From: Victivallales bacterium
Lineage (GTDB): Bacteria > Verrucomicrobiota > Lentisphaeria > Oligosphaerales > Oligosphaeraceae
Assembly: GCA_017431185.1 (NCBI GenBank)
Contig: JAFRLP010000447.1
Span: 1-9,037 of the forward strand
DNA length: 9,037 bases
Direction of reading: 5' to 3'
The position numbers and the translations under genes are program-made. The notes under the pieces were generated by a model. The model made no database searches. It saw nothing but the letters and a program-made list of their open reading frames with translations, and had not been told where the DNA came from. Position 1 is the first letter of the stretch, and each line of letters opens with the position of its first letter. This document shows positions 7,213 to 9,037 of this stretch, piece by piece.

Positions 7213-7269
7213 GCGGTCTGCCAAACCCGCCATTCGTGCTTGGTTTCACAGACAGGTTTGGCAGACCGC
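7213..7269. repeat. 15-bp perfect inverted repeat, 27-nt loop
   Basis: GCGGTCTGCCAAACC (7213-7227) is exactly matched by its reverse complement (7255-7269). A weaker outer pairing joins TGTCTGAAAC (from 7174) and GTTTCACAGACA. The right arm can also fold locally (GGCAG to CTGCC, 7260-7282). It lies just after the operon. With no clear U-run downstream (the following sequence is CGCTCCGC), it could be a non-canonical or factor-assisted terminator, or a dispersed intergenic palindrome. Confidence 0.7.
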
Positions 7270-7393
7270 GCTCCGCGCTGCCAATACGGCATCTGAATAG
7301 TATCAGTGAGTGAGGAATTACACGTACAGGTGGAATATTTGTTTAGTAAAATTATCCATAGTTTTGAAATTACCTCTGGAGATACAATAATGA

Positions 7394-7423
7394 ATGACGA
7401 AGGCAATTAAAAAAAGGAAGTGA
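7394..7423 (+). CDS. possible 9-codon leader ORF coupled to the next gene
   Basis: ATG at 7394 opens a very short Lys/Arg-rich ORF (MTKAIKKRK) whose TGA stop overlaps the GTG start of the next gene as GTGA. A second ATG at 7390 gives MNDEGN. GGAG at 7378-7381 is spaced 8 nt from ATG 7390 and 12 nt from ATG 7394. This is the only good ribosome site in the area, since the GTG at 7420 has its purine-rich stretch too close. The leader contains a run of seven A (7409-7415), where slippage by -1 would join it to the next frame. It could be a coupling leader, the true N-terminus reached by frameshift, or chance. Confidence 0.35.
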   Translation: MTKAIKKRK

Positions 7424-7608
7424 AGCATCGCAAAGGTTTCAAGGCAACCTTGTTGTTGGGCATTTGTTTTCTTTTACTCCAATTAGTGTTGCTTGTTTTA
7501 GGGTGTGTGGATGAGGAAGTGCGAGCATTGTACATTTATTTTGAGATGGGCATAACGATACTGGCCCTCTTTTTTTATGCTTTTCCGTTATTCTCGGTCG
7601 AGGATTGA
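7420..7608 (+). CDS. small two-helix membrane protein, hypothetical
   Basis: This 62-residue protein is not one I recognise. A basic N-terminus (KHRKGFK) precedes a first hydrophobic segment at about 9-29 and a second at about 39-58, with an acidic loop (DEEVR) between. VLGC at 26-29 is a possible lipobox, but the second helix argues for a plain membrane protein. The only start after the in-frame stop at 7408 is GTG 7420, with AAGGAA directly against it. That is too close for a normal ribosome site, so initiation may depend on the short ORF before it. Its stop overlaps the start of the next gene by 4 nt (TTGA). Codon use is more AT-rich than in the operon upstream. Confidence 0.5.
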   Translation: MKHRKGFKATLLLGICFLLLQLVLLVLGCVDEEVRALYIYFEMGITILALFFYAFPLFSVED

Positions 7609-7991
7609 AGGGGAAATTGCCAGGATGTCTGCTGGGAATCGTCAGCCTGGTGGCGTCATGGCCTGCGAGGGCGGCGCTTAGCCTACTGTTCTTCTTTTAT
7701 TCTAATGTGACCAGGACAGACCATTTCCCGTTCAAGGAAGTTTCGCCGGATAAGCAGACCACCGCTATTTTGGAATATGATGCTGATAAATGTTTTGTCA
7801 TCGTTTTGGATAAGCAGGCTTTCCATACCAAGGGCTCCATCTATCTAAATGCCAAGGGTGACTGGGATGGAAATGATTTGTTCAGATTTTATAGCAGTGA
7901 TATTGGGGTGAATTACGAATTTCGCCGCACGGAAAACGGATGGGTCGGCACTCCTGAAGATAGGATTCGCTTTGTAGAAGAGCGGGAATGA
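7605..7991 (+). CDS. membrane-anchored small hypothetical protein
   Basis: This 128-residue protein is not one I recognise. A hydrophobic N-terminus (about 7-33, broken by WPAR) would anchor it or serve as a signal. The rest (about 40-128) is soluble, with a probable beta pattern: KEVSPDKQTTAILEY, CFVIVLDKQAF, GVNYEFRRTENGWVG. The SPDKQTTAIL stretch recalls small bacterial proteins with one membrane anchor and a compact beta domain; this is only a resemblance. The start is a TTG at 7605 inside the TGA stop of the upstream ORF (TTGA). A second TTG at 7617 follows a GAAGGGG stretch, also closely spaced. Coupled translation from the upstream gene is the simplest reading. A frameshift joining the two ORFs into one four-segment membrane protein is another. 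Confidence 0.55.
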   Translation: MKGKLPGCLLGIVSLVASWPARAALSLLFFFYSNVTRTDHFPFKEVSPDKQTTAILEYDADKCFVIVLDKQAFHTKGSIYLNAKGDWDGNDLFRFYSSDIGVNYEFRRTENGWVGTPEDRIRFVEERE

Positions 7992-8012
7992 TGGCACATT
8001 GAGCGAATGACC

Positions 8013-8043
8013 GACTTACTTAGGCGTAGCCTACAGATAAGTC
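8013..8043. repeat. imperfect stem-loop after the small membrane genes
   Basis: GACTTA (8013-8018) pairs with TAAGTC (8038-8043), and inside it TAGGC (8021-8025) pairs with GCCTA (8029-8033) over a 3-nt loop, with an internal bulge between the two stems. It begins 21 nt after the stop at 7991. No clear T-tract follows, although ATTTCTATT is T-rich, so it could be a weak terminator. Confidence 0.5.
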
Positions 8044-8073
8044 ATTTCTATTAAGAGGTGCTTTCAACGCTAG

Positions 8074-8229
8074 TGTCCCGTCCGATTAATTCGATGGAAT
8101 ATTCCGCGCTCTTTCCGGCTCTTTTCGCATGAAGGCTTCTTTACATGGGAAACTATGCGCAGTCGCCTTCGTGCGAAAACAACTCGAAAACATCTGCGGA
8201 CTATCCTCACGAATTAAGCGAACGGGACA
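8074..8229. mobile_element. 156-bp MITE-like non-autonomous element
   Basis: Terminal inverted repeats at 8074-8093 and 8210-8229 match at 18 of 20 positions (outer end TGTCCCG, inner end TTAATTCG). The element is flanked on both sides by CTAG (8070-8073 and 8230-8233). Because CTAG is itself palindromic, the duplication could be CTAG or just TA with slightly longer ends. IS630 is known to duplicate TA with a strong preference for CTAG, and some IS5-group elements use similar 4-bp targets, so either family could supply the transposase. There is no ORF inside. An internal 15-bp inverted repeat is also present. The interrupted host hairpin is independent evidence of insertion. Confidence 0.85.
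8122..8179. repeat. internal inverted repeat of the MITE-like element
   Basis: TTTTCGCATGAAGGC (8122-8136) and GCCTTCGTGCGAAAA (8165-8179) pair at 14 of 15 positions, the exception being T opposite G, which can still wobble. With the terminal repeats, most of the element could fold into one stem if transcribed. Confidence 0.75.
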
Positions 8230-8263
8230 CTAGCGCATTTCGCGCTGGCGTTGAAAGCACCTC

Positions 8264-8580
8264 CATAGAATGAACTCGTCCGCCTTTTTGTCGGCGTCTG
8301 GCGCCTTCAGGTTTCTCTCCTGCTTTTCAATCGGTGAAGCATTACTGGAAAAGATGGGAAAAGAGGGAAAAAGAACAGCGTGTTGCGTTGTCATCTGCAA
8401 TGGGAAAGATTATATTAAGGAATAGTGTATCTTCTAAGGAAGCATTTACACCAAAATGCCCCCAAAAGACCAGAACATGCAACGGATTTAGCAAACATTA
8501 CCCTGGGATTTCCATTCCAACCGTGGGCTGGAAACAAACGTCCACGATTGTTTCACCTCAAATCACAAGAGAGTCAGACC
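8264..8580. other. gene-free stretch holding the leader of the cupin gene
   Basis: I see no convincing gene here. The first part (8274-8333) is pyrimidine-rich. 8340-8380 is strongly purine-rich (runs of GAAAAG and GGGAAA). A sigma70-like promoter is at 8388-8416. The rest would be a leader of roughly 155 nt containing a 6-bp hairpin GCATTT/AAATGC (8442-8459). A second weak stem joins TTCCA and TGGAA near 8512-8536. Nothing identifies a known riboswitch. Confidence 0.5.
8388..8416 (+). promoter_or_regulatory. sigma70-like promoter for the cupin lipoprotein gene
   Basis: A -35 box TTGTCA (8388-8393) and a -10 box TATATT (8411-8416) are separated by exactly 17 nt. Each matches the consensus at most positions. 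The sequence around the -10 box is AT-rich, and the site lies in the right direction upstream of the lipoprotein gene, with a leader of about 155 nt. Confidence 0.5.
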
Positions 8581-9037
8581 ATGAACAAAGTCACCGCCGT
8601 CCTCGTGTCCGCGCTGGCATCCGCATTGTTGTTCGGATGCAAGAGCACCTGCCCAAAATGCTGCAAGGCCTCGCCGTTTGCGCAGTATGACAACGCCACA
8701 ACCGTCTCGAAAATGGAACTGAAGCGGACATCGCAAAGCTGGGACGGCGCGCCGCTTCCCGACTATTTCAAAGGAAAGCCGGAACTTGTTGTGATGCGCT
8801 ATGTCTTTCCAGTCGGCAGCAGACTCCAGTGGCATCATCATCCCGTCATCAACTTCGGCATTCTGCAGCAGGGGGAATTGACCATCTTCGGTGTTGACGG
8901 CAAGAAGCAAGTCGTGCATCCTGGTGAGGCCATCGTCGAAATGGTCGGCCCCATTCACTATGGAAGGAATACGGGCGACAAACCCGTCGTCCTTGACATG
9001 TTCTACCTTTCGCAGAAGGGAATGCCACTTGCCGTAC
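8581..9037 (+). CDS. cupin-domain lipoprotein, 3' end missing
   Basis: ATG 8581 opens a frame that stays open to the window edge (152 codons, incomplete). Residues 1-20 are a lipoprotein signal with a lipobox-like LFGC (acylated C20). A Cys cluster follows at once: C20, C24, C27, C28 (KSTCPKCC). Residues about 65-150 match a cupin beta barrel: motif 1 around GSRLQWHHHPVINFGILQQGE (split at HHH 85-87), and motif 2 with HPGEA (113-117) and H126. The usual Glu of motif 1 seems replaced (N91 in that area), so metal binding may differ or be lost. Cupins of this kind bind metals or small ligands; the substrate here cannot be told. The ribosome site is weak (AGAG, about 9-12 nt upstream). A frame at 8334-8690 overlaps its start but is not coding. 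Confidence 0.85.
   Translation, partial: MNKVTAVLVSALASALLFGCKSTCPKCCKASPFAQYDNATTVSKMELKRTSQSWDGAPLPDYFKGKPELVVMRYVFPVGSRLQWHHHPVINFGILQQGELTIFGVDGKKQVVHPGEAIVEMVGPIHYGRNTGDKPVVLDMFYLSQKGMPLAV

Larger units (their letters stand above)
8055..8263. repeat. long hairpin repeat split by an insertion
   Basis: GAGGTGCTTTCAACGC (8055-8070) is the reverse complement of the sequence at 8248-8263. If 8074-8229 and one CTAG are removed, the stem grows to 22 bp: left arm 8055-8073 plus 8234-8236, right arm 8242-8263, a 5-nt loop ATTTC, and one T-G pair. Weaker pairing extends outward (TCATTTCTAT near 8042-8051 with ATAGAATGA near 8265-8273). The original hairpin was probably a palindromic intergenic repeat or a terminator. 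Confidence 0.85.

Noticed and set aside
7364..7388. Promoter TTGAAA/TACAAT upstream of the small membrane genes
   Set aside because: The two boxes are only 13 nt apart, too close for a normal sigma70 promoter.
6258..7406. 382-codon minus-strand frame
   Set aside because: It is antisense to the lipoprotein gene and runs through the intergenic inverted repeat; the plus-strand gene has a lipobox and a paralogous neighbour.
8334..8690. 118-codon open frame starting with GTG
   Set aside because: It overlaps the well-supported cupin lipoprotein gene by 110 nt in another frame, has no ribosome site, contains the likely promoter of that gene, and its translation has no recognisable pattern.

Overview
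This is a bacterial window with tightly packed plus-strand genes and no RNA genes that I can see. The gene set (PP2C phosphatase, CpaF/VirB11-type ATPase, large receptor-type Ser/Thr kinase with a Pro-rich linker, and secreted beta-rich proteins of unknown family) suggests a member of the Planctomycetota-Verrucomicrobiota-Lentisphaerota (PVC) group. This is an inference from style of content; no marker gene is present to prove it.

Region 1 (52-7160) looks like one transcription unit of six genes. They are a small secreted protein (52-381), a PP2C-family phosphatase (368-1207), a CpaF-type secretion ATPase (1194-2267), a membrane-spanning Ser/Thr kinase with a long repetitive stalk (2294-4807), an exported coiled-coil/beta protein (4811-5767) and a lipoprotein of similar design (5844-7160). 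The first three overlap by 14 nt at each junction. The fourth follows after 26 nt and the fifth after 3 nt. A compact GC-rich hairpin lies before the sixth. The kinase and phosphatase form an obvious on/off pair. The ATPase is the likely motor or target, and the two exported proteins are candidates for an envelope structure sensed or built by the system. The last two proteins share a domain that I count three times and cannot assign to a named family. This is the best candidate here for an undescribed system.

Region 2 (7161-8054) is visibly more AT-rich. It carries an inverted-repeat element (7213-7269) and two small membrane-associated hypothetical genes (7420-7608 and 7605-7991). Each of these starts on a non-ATG codon inside a 4-nt overlap with a preceding stop codon (GTGA and TTGA), which suggests translational coupling or frameshifting.

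Region 3 (7992-8580) has no convincing gene. It contains a nested structure: a 156-bp MITE-like element with about 20-bp terminal inverted repeats (8074-8229), flanked by CTAG on both sides. It sits inside what would otherwise be a 22-bp-stem hairpin. Removing the insert and one CTAG restores that hairpin almost perfectly, so the insertion can be read directly from the sequence. A good sigma70-like promoter (8388-8416) follows.

Region 4 (8581-9037) is the start of a cupin-domain lipoprotein with a Cys cluster at its mature N-terminus. It runs off the right edge.
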